This document shows positions 23,220 to 30,657 of a DNA stretch of 64,000 nucleotides, in pieces (position 1 is the first letter of the stretch; each line of letters begins with the position of its first letter). The translations under genes and the position numbers were made by a program. The stretch spans positions 1 to 64,000 of the forward strand of contig UQHS01000005.1 in NCBI GenBank assembly GCA_900540845.1, in the 5' to 3' direction. The notes beneath the pieces are model-generated. The model searched no databases and had not been told where the DNA came from. It was given only the letters and a program-made list of their open reading frames with translations. Origin of the DNA: an uncultured Collinsella sp. (GTDB lineage Bacteria; Actinomycetota; Coriobacteriia; Coriobacteriales; Coriobacteriaceae).

Positions 23220-24098
23220 ATGTCTAGACCTAAGATTCGTGTTGTGGTGACGGGCGCGAACGGCTACCTTGCGAGCTTGATTCGCCTGTACAATGCCAGC
23301 GAATTTGAGTTCGTGAACGTGACGCGCGCCGACGTGGACCTTGCGGATGTAGAAGCGGTTACCCGTTTCTTCAGGGCGTTGGAGTTCGACGCGTGCCTGC
23401 ATTTGGGTGCGGATGCCTCGACTGCTCATTGTGAGAACGACCCGGAGATGACGCATAGCATCAACGCGGAGTCCGCCATCGCCATCGCGCGCGTATGTCG
23501 TGCGCGCGGGGCTCGCATGGTGTTCTTCTCGACCGAGCAGTGTTTTAACGCTTCGCCGGGCGACGCGCCATTTTGCGAGGATGACGAGATGGTGTCTACC
23601 ACGCGGTACGGCCAGCAAAAGATGGAGGCCGACTGCTGGATTCGCGAGAATCTCGACAACTATCTGGTTTTGCGCCTATCTTGGATGTTTGGGCTTCCCA
23701 TGCCAGGCGTGCATCCGGCGCCGAATATTCTCACGAACGTGCTGCGCGCGGTTCGGACGGGCGAGCCCATGGCGTTTCGCGTGCATGAGCGTCGTAACAT
23801 GACGTATGCGCAGGAATTCGCTCAAGCCTTGCCGCGCATTCTCGCATTGCCCAGCGGCGTGTATCACGTTGCGAGCCAAAATGGATTGAGCACGTATGAA
23901 ACCGCCCGCATGGTGGCCCGCAAGTTGGGATGCACGGAGCAGCGGGTCGATGAGCTCATCATGCCCGATTGCGAGACGTACGCCGACAGCCCGAGGGACT
24001 TCCGCCTGTCGTCGGAAAAACTCGAGCAAGCGGGTATCTGCCTCGGGGCGTTTGAGGAGAACCTCGAGAGCTGCTTGAAAGATTTTGGGTTGATGTAG
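23220..24098 (+). CDS. Extended SDR, dTDP-4-dehydrorhamnose-reductase-like (RmlD family)
   Basis: The 292-residue protein has a Rossmann NAD(P)-binding motif VTGANGYLASL at the N-terminus and the catalytic pattern STEQCFN...RYGQQKMEAD (Tyr-x-x-x-Lys). It has the RmlD-like order of segments: a short cofactor domain and then a substrate domain with LRLSWMFG. Other rml genes are absent, so the substrate may not be dTDP-rhamnose. The start follows GGAG. It is 22 bases after manA, so a sugar-related reduction is likely. Confidence 0.85.
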   Translation: MSRPKIRVVVTGANGYLASLIRLYNASEFEFVNVTRADVDLADVEAVTRFFRALEFDACLHLGADASTAHCENDPEMTHSINAESAIAIARVCRARGARMVFFSTEQCFNASPGDAPFCEDDEMVSTTRYGQQKMEADCWIRENLDNYLVLRLSWMFGLPMPGVHPAPNILTNVLRAVRTGEPMAFRVHERRNMTYAQEFAQALPRILALPSGVYHVASQNGLSTYETARMVARKLGCTEQRVDELIMPDCETYADSPRDFRLSSEKLEQAGICLGAFEENLESCLKDFGLM

Positions 24099-24134
24099 CC
24101 CGATTGCTGCAGGTGAGTGCGATATCTGTTTTTG

Positions 24135-24165
24135 AAAGCCCGGCCACAAAGATGGTCGGGCTTTT
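24135..24165 (+). terminator. Intrinsic terminator after the SDR gene
   Basis: AAAGCCCGGCC pairs with GGTCGGGCTTTT around an eight-base loop. It works on either strand but follows the rightward deoC-manA-SDR operon. Confidence 0.85.
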
Positions 24166-24298
24166 GCGTTTGAATTCTGAATACGAGGTCGGGTTTCGTC
24201 GAGGGTCGGTGAAAACGTCGCCTCCCAAGGATAGGGTCGATGAAGTGCGCGGCGAGCGGCCGGAGCGTCCCATTGTTGGAAACGGCGCATCGGCGCAC

Positions 24299-24332
24299 AA
24301 AAAATGGCGCGCCGGGGGAGGGGGCGCGCCAT
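24299..24332 (-). terminator. Intrinsic terminator of trxA
   Basis: Nine-base arms TGGCGCGCC and GGCGCGCCA enclose a G/C-rich loop. Read leftward, six T residues follow. It lies just beyond the trxA stop. Confidence 0.9.
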
Positions 24333-24355
24333 TCGATGGGGTCTATGCGATGCCC

Positions 24356-24676
24356 TTACAGATGGGCCTCAATCTCTGCCTTGAGCTTGGGCTTGGGAAC
24401 GGCGCCAACAGAGCGCATGATCTCGGAGCCGCCCTTGAGCATGACGACGGTGGGGATGGACATGACGCCGTAGCGCATGGCGACATCTTGGTTTTCGTCC
24501 ACATTGCACTTGGCGACGGTGATCTTGCCCTCAAGCTCGCCTGCGAGCTCGTCCACCACGGGGGAGAGCATGCGGCACGGGCCGCACCAAGGGGCCCAGA
24601 AATCGACGAGAACGGGCAGGTCGTTTGTGAGCAGTTCGTCAAAGTTCGCGGCGTTGACCTCAATGACATTGGCCAT
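24356..24676 (-). CDS. trxA: Thioredoxin
   Basis: This 106-residue thioredoxin reduces protein disulfides. The active site [10 protein letters not shown] is at about residues 27-36, and the cis-proline segment [11 protein letters not shown] follows. The start at 24676 follows AGGAGG; an in-frame ATG 45 bases upstream would add an extension with no family precedent. It is monocistronic with its own terminator. Confidence 0.95.
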   Translation of the reverse strand: MANVIEVNAANFDELLTNDLPVLVDFWAPWCGPCRMLSPVVDELAGELEGKITVAKCNVDENQDVAMRYGVMSIPTVVMLKGGSEIMRSVGAVPKPKLKAEIEAHL

Positions 24677-24825
24677 GGGATCCTCCTGTATGGTTGGTCT
24701 TGCGAGGGCCGTACCCTGCAAGTGCTGATCTAATCGAGGACGTTATACCCATGTGGGCGCAGGTGTTACACCGAGCGGTAGAATGTTTTTCAGCTTGCGA
24801 TTACGGTGAATGGGGTTGAGCAAAC

Positions 24826-25413
24826 ATGGCGGTTACTTCTTCTGAGCGCAAAGAGGCGCTTGCGGCCGCGGCGGAGCAGGAGCTGCGCGCGCTCGAGGCG
24901 CGCGGCGTGCGCATGGACGGTAGCGGTTTCTCCCCCGTCGTCCTTGTCAAAGGCGAGCTCAACAACGACGAGATGCAGGGCGGTAAGCTGCTGGGCGGCG
25001 CGGACGGGCGCGCTCTGCGGGCCGCACTCTCTGCAATTGGTTGGCAGCCTGAGGATTACTGCGCGCTCGCCGCGGTGGCGGGGCCGGGTGACCCGGCGGT
25101 CGCGGGCGGCTTGGAGCCGGGTGCCCCGCTGCCCACCGAGCTGTTTCGCGAGGCGCTCGAGGCGCTCGATCCCGAAGCGGTGGTCTTGCTGGACGACGTC
25201 GCCGCGCATGTGATGAGGGAGGCCTACGCGGACGCGCTCGCCATCATCGAGGACTTCAACACCGCCATGCTCGAACCTGGTTTGGTGGCACCGGTGCTGG
25301 GCCGACGCGTGCTCGCGCTCGACGGTTTCGAGGCATCCCTCGCAGACCCCGCCGCAAAGCAGCGCATGTGGGCGTACCTCAAGCAGCTTCCCCCGCTTGG
25401 GGCCCCGTATTAG
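24826..25413 (+). CDS. Degenerate uracil-DNA-glycosylase-fold protein
   Basis: The 195-residue protein is acidic and Ala-rich. The segment VVLVKGELNNDEMQGGKLLGG...GRALRAALSAIGW follows the spacing of the family 4 uracil-DNA glycosylase pattern (Gly-Glu near the start, then GRPF.G..G.LL and so on). The usual catalytic and cluster residues, including the TN.VK motif and the four cysteines, are missing. A later stretch EALDPEAVVLLDDVAAHVM matches the helix-strand typical of the fold. It is probably a non-catalytic relative that has lost the iron-sulfur cluster. It precedes nadA by 122 bases. The fold call is inference from pattern only. Confidence 0.6.
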   Translation: MAVTSSERKEALAAAAEQELRALEARGVRMDGSGFSPVVLVKGELNNDEMQGGKLLGGADGRALRAALSAIGWQPEDYCALAAVAGPGDPAVAGGLEPGAPLPTELFREALEALDPEAVVLLDDVAAHVMREAYADALAIIEDFNTAMLEPGLVAPVLGRRVLALDGFEASLADPAAKQRMWAYLKQLPPLGAPY

Positions 25414-25460
25414 TTCAGGGGCCCCGTGCCGTTGTTGATGTAGGTGTCAGTTGTTGTCTT

Positions 25461-25470
25461 GACAGCTGTC
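25461..25470. promoter_or_regulatory. Candidate NiaR operator before nadA
   Basis: GACAGCTGTC is a perfect ten-base palindrome in the nadA leader, of the GACA-NN-TGTC form that I recall for the niacin repressor NiaR. It lies just upstream of a -35 (TTGTCA, 25471-25476). NiaR itself is encoded at the end of the same operon. Confidence 0.5.
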
Positions 25471-25499
25471 TTGTCAGTGGCGGCTCCCCGTGCCATACT
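25471..25499 (+). promoter_or_regulatory. Likely nadA promoter
   Basis: TTGTCA (25471-25476) is separated by 17 bases from CATACT (25494-25499), which resembles a -10. It stands about 37 bases before the nadA start. Confidence 0.5.
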
Positions 25500-25535
25500 T
25501 CTTCCAGAAAAACCTTTCCGAGGTTGGAGGATGTC

Positions 25536-26483
25536 ATGGCCCAAACGGCAACGGTTGACGTCGCAACGCGCGAGCGCATCGACAGGCTCAAGGCCGAGCG
25601 CGATGCGGTGATTCTGGCGCACTACTATGTGGCCCCCGAGGTACAAGCGGTGGCCGATTACGTGGGTGACTCGTTCTACCTCGCAAAACTCGCAAAGTCG
25701 CTGCCCCAGCAGACCATCGTGCTGTGCGGCGTGGAGTTTATGGGCGAGAGCGCCAAGCTGCTCAACCGCGATAAGACGGTCCTGCTGCCCGAGCCCGCGG
25801 CGGATTGCCCCATGGCGCACATGGTGAAGCGCTCGACGATCGATGCCGCCCGCGCCGAGTATGGCGAGGACTTGGCCGTGGCGTGTTACGTGAACTCGAC
25901 GGTTGAGGTCAAGAGCTGGAGCGATGTGTGCGTGACCTCCTCCAACGCGGTGAAGATTGTGCGCGAGCTTCCGCAACGCCACGTGCTGTTCATTCCCGAT
26001 CGCAACTTGGGGCGTTTTGTCGCCGAGCAGGTGCCCGAGAAGCACGTCATCCTCAACGATGGGTGCTGCCCGCGCCACGAGGCGATTTCCCTTGATGAGC
26101 TGCGCGCGCTTAAGGCGGAGCATCCGCAGGCGAAGGTGCTTGCGCATCCGGAGTGCACGGAGCGCGTTCTCGCCGAGGCCGACTTCATTGGCTCCACCGC
26201 AGAGATCATTTCGTATGCCGAGGCGAGCGATGCCGCAGAGTTCATCATCGTGACCGTGCGCGGCGTTTTGTACGAGCTCGAGCGTCGGTGCGCCGCCGCC
26301 GGGAAGCGCTTTTTCTTTACGACGACACCTCCGACCTGCTCCGACATGGATGGGGTCACGCTTGTCAAGCTCGTGTCGTGCCTTGAGAACGCGTCGGGTG
26401 CGGTTGAGATTTCCGTGAGCGAGGAGGCCGCTCAGCGCGCCCAGCTCACGCTCGATCGCATGCTGGAGTACGCGGCGCGCTAG
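25536..26483 (+). CDS. nadA: Quinolinate synthase A
   Basis: NadA condenses iminoaspartate with dihydroxyacetone phosphate to give quinolinate, using an oxygen-sensitive 4Fe-4S cluster. The 315-residue protein has the block ADYVGDSFYLAKLAK and three cluster cysteines spread across VVLCGVEFMGE, the HPECTERV region and PPTCSDMDG. The start at 25536 follows GGAGG. It heads the operon nadA-nadB-nadC-niaR. Confidence 0.95.
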   Translation: MAQTATVDVATRERIDRLKAERDAVILAHYYVAPEVQAVADYVGDSFYLAKLAKSLPQQTIVLCGVEFMGESAKLLNRDKTVLLPEPAADCPMAHMVKRSTIDAARAEYGEDLAVACYVNSTVEVKSWSDVCVTSSNAVKIVRELPQRHVLFIPDRNLGRFVAEQVPEKHVILNDGCCPRHEAISLDELRALKAEHPQAKVLAHPECTERVLAEADFIGSTAEIISYAEASDAAEFIIVTVRGVLYELERRCAAAGKRFFFTTTPPTCSDMDGVTLVKLVSCLENASGAVEISVSEEAAQRAQLTLDRMLEYAAR

Positions 26484-26563
26484 GAGTTTGCCGCGCGTTG
26501 CTGGTGCCGGGGCGCATGACATGGGGCGATGGCGCCGGGAGTCCGCTTGAAGGGAGCTGTCAG

Positions 26564-27970
26564 ATGACGGCAACGTATACCGATATGACGTGTGATGTCG
26601 TGATTGCGGGTTGCGGTGTTGCGGGGTTGTACGCCGCGCTCAACCTGCCGGCGAACAAGCGCGTGGTGATGCTCTCCAAGGGTGCGCTCGACGAATGCGA
26701 TTCCATGCTCGCGCAGGGAGGCGTGTGCGTGCTGCCCGCAGCCGAGGACTACGACGCCTTTTTTGAGGACACGCTGAGGGCGGGTCATTACGAAAACCGC
26801 CGGGAGAGCGTGGACATCATGATTCGCTCCTCGCGCTCGGTGATCAATGACCTGGTTGCGCTGGGCGCGAATTTCGATCGCGAGGCAGATGGGTCGCTGG
26901 CCTTTACCCGCGAGGGGGCTCACTCTCGCCCGCGCATTGTGTTTCAGGCGGATGTTACGGGCAAGGAGATCACCGAGGCCCTGCTGGCGGCGGTGAAGCG
27001 CCTGCCCAACGTGACGATTTTGGAACACGTTGCCGCGATCGACCTGCTATGTGATGATTCCGAGGGCTCGGCGGCGGGGGCTTCTGCTGCTTGCGGGGAG
27101 CGCGCCTGCTCCGGCTTGGTCGCCCTGCCGGTGGAGGGCGATGCGGCGTGTGCCACCATCGAGGAGCTTCGAGGTGACGGTGCGGGCGATGGCGGGTGCG
27201 TTCCGCGTCCTGCCGGCGCTGGGGCGCCGTTTGCGATTCACGCCGAGCATACGCTGCTTGCGACGGGCGGCATCGGCGGCATCTATCAACATTCGACCAA
27301 CTTCCCCCAGCTCACGGGCGATGCGTGCTTCCTTGCTAACGAGTATGGCATCGCTCAGGAGCACCTGGATTACGTGCAGATTCACCCCACGGGCCTGTAT
27401 TCCGAGAAGCCCGGCCGCACGTTCCTCATCTCTGAGAGCTGCCGTGGAGAGGGCGCGATCTTGCTCAATCAGGCGGGTGAGCGGTTTACCGATGAGCTGC
27501 AGCCGCGTGACGTGGTTGCCCGCGCCATTCAAGATGAGATGCGCGACGAGGGGGCCGAGTACGAATGGCTCAGTTTTGCTCCCGTTGAGCCGGACGTGGT
27601 GCGGACGCATTTCGCGAACATCCGCGCGCACTGCCAGCAGGAGGGCCGCGACATCTTGGAGGAGCCCATTCCGGTGGTGCCCACGCAGCACTATTTCATG
27701 GGTGGCGTGTGGGTCGACGGAAACTCGGCAACCACGATGCTGCACTTGTACGCGGCGGGCGAGACGGCCTGCAACGGTGTGCATGGCAAAAATCGCCTGG
27801 CGAGCAATTCTCTGCTCGAGTCTCTCGTGTTTGCGCGCCGTGCCGCGTGGCACATGACGACAGGGGAGAGCCTGCCGGTTGAGCAGGCGGGCGAGCCGGC
27901 CCTCGACGGGGTGCATCGCCCGTTGCCCTCTGCGACCCCGCTCAACATCGACACGCTTTTGAGTGCGTAG
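26564..27970 (+). CDS. nadB: L-aspartate oxidase
   Basis: NadB oxidises L-aspartate to iminoaspartate for NadA. The 468-residue flavoprotein begins with the FAD-binding VVIAGCGVAGLYAAL, has AHSRPRIVFQADVTGKE (about residues 122-138) in the substrate lid, and ends with the FAD-side motif GVHGKNRLASNSLLESLVF. The start follows AGGGAG. A Ser/Ala/Gly-rich insert lies at about residues 165-220. It is 80 bases after nadA. Confidence 0.94.
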   Translation: MTATYTDMTCDVVIAGCGVAGLYAALNLPANKRVVMLSKGALDECDSMLAQGGVCVLPAAEDYDAFFEDTLRAGHYENRRESVDIMIRSSRSVINDLVALGANFDREADGSLAFTREGAHSRPRIVFQADVTGKEITEALLAAVKRLPNVTILEHVAAIDLLCDDSEGSAAGASAACGERACSGLVALPVEGDAACATIEELRGDGAGDGGCVPRPAGAGAPFAIHAEHTLLATGGIGGIYQHSTNFPQLTGDACFLANEYGIAQEHLDYVQIHPTGLYSEKPGRTFLISESCRGEGAILLNQAGERFTDELQPRDVVARAIQDEMRDEGAEYEWLSFAPVEPDVVRTHFANIRAHCQQEGRDILEEPIPVVPTQHYFMGGVWVDGNSATTMLHLYAAGETACNGVHGKNRLASNSLLESLVFARRAAWHMTTGESLPVEQAGEPALDGVHRPLPSATPLNIDTLLSA

Positions 27971-27991
27971 GCGCCCACGGCGTCCCAGACG

Positions 27992-28023
27992 CAATGACTA
28001 AAAGTGCACCCGTCCCCAAATTG
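27992..28023. repeat. GGGGACGG-type repeat, inverted copy before nadC
   Basis: AATGACTAAAAGTGCACC followed by CGTCCCCA lies between nadB and nadC. A 26-base stretch is the exact reverse complement of the copy at 29466-29500, after niaR, so two inverted copies flank nadC-niaR. Confidence 0.8.
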
Positions 28024-28043
28024 CACAGTGGAAGGAACTTCGC

Positions 28044-28895
28044 ATGAATCCCATTACCATGAGTCTCGTCGCCGACGATATTATTCGCGCCGCGCTGCTT
28101 GAGGACATGAACGCGGGCGACCTGTCGACCGAGTCGGTGTGCCCTGAGGCGCGCGCCGCGCAGGTGCAGCTGATCGCTAAGGCCGACGGCGTTATCGCTG
28201 GCCTGGACGTATTCGTCCGCGCCTTCACGCTGCTCGATCCCGCCACGACCTTTGAGGCCAACGTGCGCGAGGGCGACGTGGTTGAGCCCGGCCAGGTGCT
28301 CGGCGTCGTTCGCGGAGATGTGCGAGTGCTGCTGTCCGGCGAGCGCGTGGCGCTCAACTTCCTGCAGCGCATGAGCGGCATCGCGACCTATACGCATCGC
28401 ATGGCGAGCGCGCTCGAGGGGACGTCGACCAGGCTGGTGGACACGCGCAAGACCACGCCCGGCCTACGTATCTTCGAGAAGGCCGCCGTCGAGGCGGGCG
28501 GTGGTGGCAATCACCGCTACAACTTGTCGCAGGCGGTTATGCTCAAGGACAACCATATCGACGCGGCGGGCGGCATCACGGCAGCCGTGGCGGGCGCTCG
28601 CAAGCACGCGCCGTTTGTGTGCACCGTCGAGGTCGAGTGCGAGAATCTCGAGATGGTGCGCGAGGCGCTCGATGCTGGTGCCGACATCATCATGCTCGAT
28701 AACATGACGCACGACCAGATGCGCAAGGCCATAGCGCTCATCGACGGGTGCGCGCTGGTCGAGGCGTCGGGCAACGTGGACGCGAGCAACATCCGCGACC
28801 TCGCCGACTTGGGCGTTGACTTCATCTCATCGGGCGCCCTGACCCACTCGGCTCCCATTCTCGACCTGTCGCTCAAACACCTGGAGCTTCTGTAG
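28044..28895 (+). CDS. nadC: Nicotinate-nucleotide pyrophosphorylase (quinolinate phosphoribosyltransferase)
   Basis: NadC turns quinolinate and PRPP into nicotinate mononucleotide, CO2 and pyrophosphate. The protein has 283 residues. Family motifs include DTRKTTPGLR, the GGGGNHRYNL block and MLKDNHI. The 3' end contains DFISSGALTHSAP. It is 73 bases after nadB and 11 before niaR. Confidence 0.96.
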   Translation: MNPITMSLVADDIIRAALLEDMNAGDLSTESVCPEARAAQVQLIAKADGVIAGLDVFVRAFTLLDPATTFEANVREGDVVEPGQVLGVVRGDVRVLLSGERVALNFLQRMSGIATYTHRMASALEGTSTRLVDTRKTTPGLRIFEKAAVEAGGGGNHRYNLSQAVMLKDNHIDAAGGITAAVAGARKHAPFVCTVEVECENLEMVREALDAGADIIMLDNMTHDQMRKAIALIDGCALVEASGNVDASNIRDLADLGVDFISSGALTHSAPILDLSLKHLELL

Positions 28896-28906
28896 GGGGT
28901 GCGGCG

Positions 28907-29461
28907 ATGCCGTTGATGGGACATGAGCGACGGAATGCGATCTTGCAGAGCCTTCGTGGCGCGACGTCGGCGGTGAGCGGCACCGCGTTGGCGGCGGCCG
29001 CCGGCGTGAGTCGCCAGGTAATCGTGCAGGATATCGCCCTGCTTCGCGCCGATGGGCACGATATCGTCGCCACCAATCGGGGGTATGTGCTGCGCGAGGG
29101 CTCCTCGGCGCCTGCGGTGCCAACGCGCCTCGTCAAGGTGCACCATACGGTCGATCAGCTCGAGGACGAGCTGCAGACCATCGTTGACATGGGGGGTACG
29201 GTCCAGAGCGTGATGGTGAACCACCGCGCGTACGGCAAGATCACCGCGAACTTGGATATCCGCAGCCGCAGCGGCATCGCGCGCTATTTTGAGAGCATTC
29301 GCACCGGCAAGAGCACGCCGCTCATGACGGTGACGAGCGGATACCACTTCCACCGCATCTCGGCGGATGCCGAGTCCGTTTTGGACGCCATCGAGCAGGC
29401 GCTCGCCGCCAAGGGCTACCTTGCCGAGGTCTTCCCCTACGAGAAAGACGACCTGGCGTAA
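28907..29461 (+). CDS. niaR: NiaR-like transcriptional repressor (HTH plus 3H domain)
   Basis: NiaR binds niacin and represses NAD synthesis and niacin uptake genes. The 184-residue protein has an N-terminal helix-turn-helix (ALAAAAGVSRQVIVQDIALLRADGH) and a C-terminal 3H domain with histidines in VHHTVDQ, NHRAY and GYHFHRIS. It is the last gene of the nad operon, so it probably represses its own operon through the GACAGCTGTC palindrome before nadA. A palindromic terminator follows. Confidence 0.92.
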   Translation: MPLMGHERRNAILQSLRGATSAVSGTALAAAAGVSRQVIVQDIALLRADGHDIVATNRGYVLREGSSAPAVPTRLVKVHHTVDQLEDELQTIVDMGGTVQSVMVNHRAYGKITANLDIRSRSGIARYFESIRTGKSTPLMTVTSGYHFHRISADAESVLDAIEQALAAKGYLAEVFPYEKDDLA

Positions 29462-29465
29462 ACCG

Positions 29466-29542
29466 CAAATGTGGGGACGGGTGCACTTTTAGTCATTTTG
29501 CCTGGGTTCAATGTGGGGACGGATGCGATATCAGTCGTTTTC
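29466..29542. repeat. Two tandem GGGGACGG-type repeats after niaR
   Basis: Copy one (29466-29500) reads CAAATGTGGGGACGGGTGCA onward. Copy two (29509-29542) reads CAATGTGGGGACGGATGCG onward. The first is the inverted partner of the copy at 27992-28023. Such GGGGACGG motifs are, as I recall, common in REP-like elements linked to RAYT (Y1_Tnp) transposases; none is in this window. Confidence 0.75.
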
Positions 29543-29547
29543 GAGTG

Positions 29548-29580
29548 TGCCCCGAGAGTTAACTCTCGGGGCATGTTTTT
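29548..29580 (+). terminator. Palindromic terminator after niaR
   Basis: A perfect 26-base palindrome with half TGCCCCGAGAGTT is followed by TGTTTTT. The central GAGAGTTAACTCTC recurs 52 bases downstream. Confidence 0.8.
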
Positions 29581-29601
29581 GCCTGCATGCCGGAAAAGTT
29601 G

Positions 29602-29623
29602 CCGCGAGAGTTAACTCTCGCGG
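29602..29623 (-). terminator. Second palindrome with the same core, ending gntR
   Basis: A perfect 22-base palindrome with half CCGCGAGAGTT is followed on the leftward strand by CAACTTTTCC. It lies just past the leftward gntR gene. Its core GAGAGTTAACTCTC is identical to that of the niaR terminator. Confidence 0.65.
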
Positions 29624-29669
29624 GCCCGGCTCGGCGCGCCATCCCTCTCAGCGCACCCACCCCGGCGTT

Positions 29670-30392
29670 CTATCCAATCGGCTCGACGTATTTTGCGCGG
29701 TCGGTGCGCTGAATGCGCTTGGAGACGTGCAGTGGCTCGCCGTCCGCATCGTACACGTAGTCGGTGATGAGCATGAGCGCAGCATCGCGCGGCACATCGA
29801 GCAAAAACGCCTCGTTTTGTTTGGCAAAGCACACCTCAAACGTCTTGTGCCCCCTCCCGGCGTCGCGGCCAAATTGCTCCCGAAGCAGCGCGTACAGTGA
29901 ACAGTTGAGATCTTCGTCGATGAGCGGGGCAAATTCCTCGGTGAGATATGTGGTCTCGAGGCAGAGGGGGTCGCCGTTGAGATAGCGCATGCGCACGAGT
30001 TTGACGAGGGGCGTGCCAGCGGGAACGTCGAAGAACTTCGCGATGGCCCCGGCGGCGCGCGCTCGACAGGCATCGACGGTGCGCGTCGTGGCGCGGCTTC
30101 CCGTGTGCTCCATCATCTGCGTGTAGCTCGAAAACGCCAAGTCGCTCTCGCCGCGGTCCAGCGACCCGGTCACAAATGCTCCGCGCCCGCGCTCAGTGGT
30201 GATGAGGCCCTCGTCGGCGAGCACCTTGAGCGCGTGCCTTACCGTGCTGCGCGAACAACCCGTATCGGCCATGAGCTCAGACTCCGACGGAAGTTTGGAG
30301 CCATGTTCGTAGGTCCCGTTTACGATGCGGGCTCGTATGGCTGAGGCGAGTTGCAGGTACAAGGGGCCTTTTGCGGTGGTGCGGAGTTCCAT
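29670..30392 (-). CDS. GntR-family regulator (HutC subfamily), beside SIS deglycase 1
   Basis: The 240-residue protein has an N-terminal winged helix (YLQLASAIRARI...GCSRSTVRHALKVLADEGLI) and a UTRA ligand domain from about residue 95. The start at 30392 follows AGGA. It is divergent from the SIS deglycase gene at 30658, whose product probably sets its signal. Two TTG-TATx-xAA sites (30465-30474 and 30617-30626), one near each gene start, are candidate operators. Confidence 0.92.
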   Translation of the reverse strand: MELRTTAKGPLYLQLASAIRARIVNGTYEHGSKLPSESELMADTGCSRSTVRHALKVLADEGLITTERGRGAFVTGSLDRGESDLAFSSYTQMMEHTGSRATTRTVDACRARAAGAIAKFFDVPAGTPLVKLVRMRYLNGDPLCLETTYLTEEFAPLIDEDLNCSLYALLREQFGRDAGRGHKTFEVCFAKQNEAFLLDVPRDAALMLITDYVYDADGEPLHVSKRIQRTDRAKYVEPIG

Positions 30393-30464
30393 GCGTGCGT
30401 CCTAACAGGGGAGGAAAGTGGCGTTGCAGGGGAGAAAGCCTGTGTTCAAACGCTGTGTTCAAAC

Positions 30465-30474
30465 TTGTATGCAA
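30465..30474. promoter_or_regulatory. Candidate GntR operator, gntR side
   Basis: TTG-TATG-CAA is a short dyad in the context AACTTGTATGCAAACT, about 75 bases upstream of the leftward gntR start. Confidence 0.4.
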
Positions 30475-30616
30475 ACTATCATAAATCAGTAATAAGTTAG
30501 AGATGAGTTTGAGCCGAAAACACGCCAGAATCGCTCAAAAACTACCGTTTACACTCAAATATCTACCGTTCACGGAGCATGAGCCAACCTGCACTCTCTC
30601 AAGACGTATACCTAAC

Positions 30617-30626
30617 TTGTATCTAA
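30617..30626. promoter_or_regulatory. Candidate GntR operator, SIS side
   Basis: AACTTGTATCTAACC repeats the AACTTGTAT sequence of the site at 30465 and lies about 30 bases before the SIS gene start. Confidence 0.4.
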
Positions 30627-30657
30627 CCAGCGCACATCCAAGGAAAGGACCGCTGCC

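Noticed and set aside
27992..29542. A CRISPR array
   Set aside because: The repeats are three, spaced irregularly and in both orientations, with no cas genes near.
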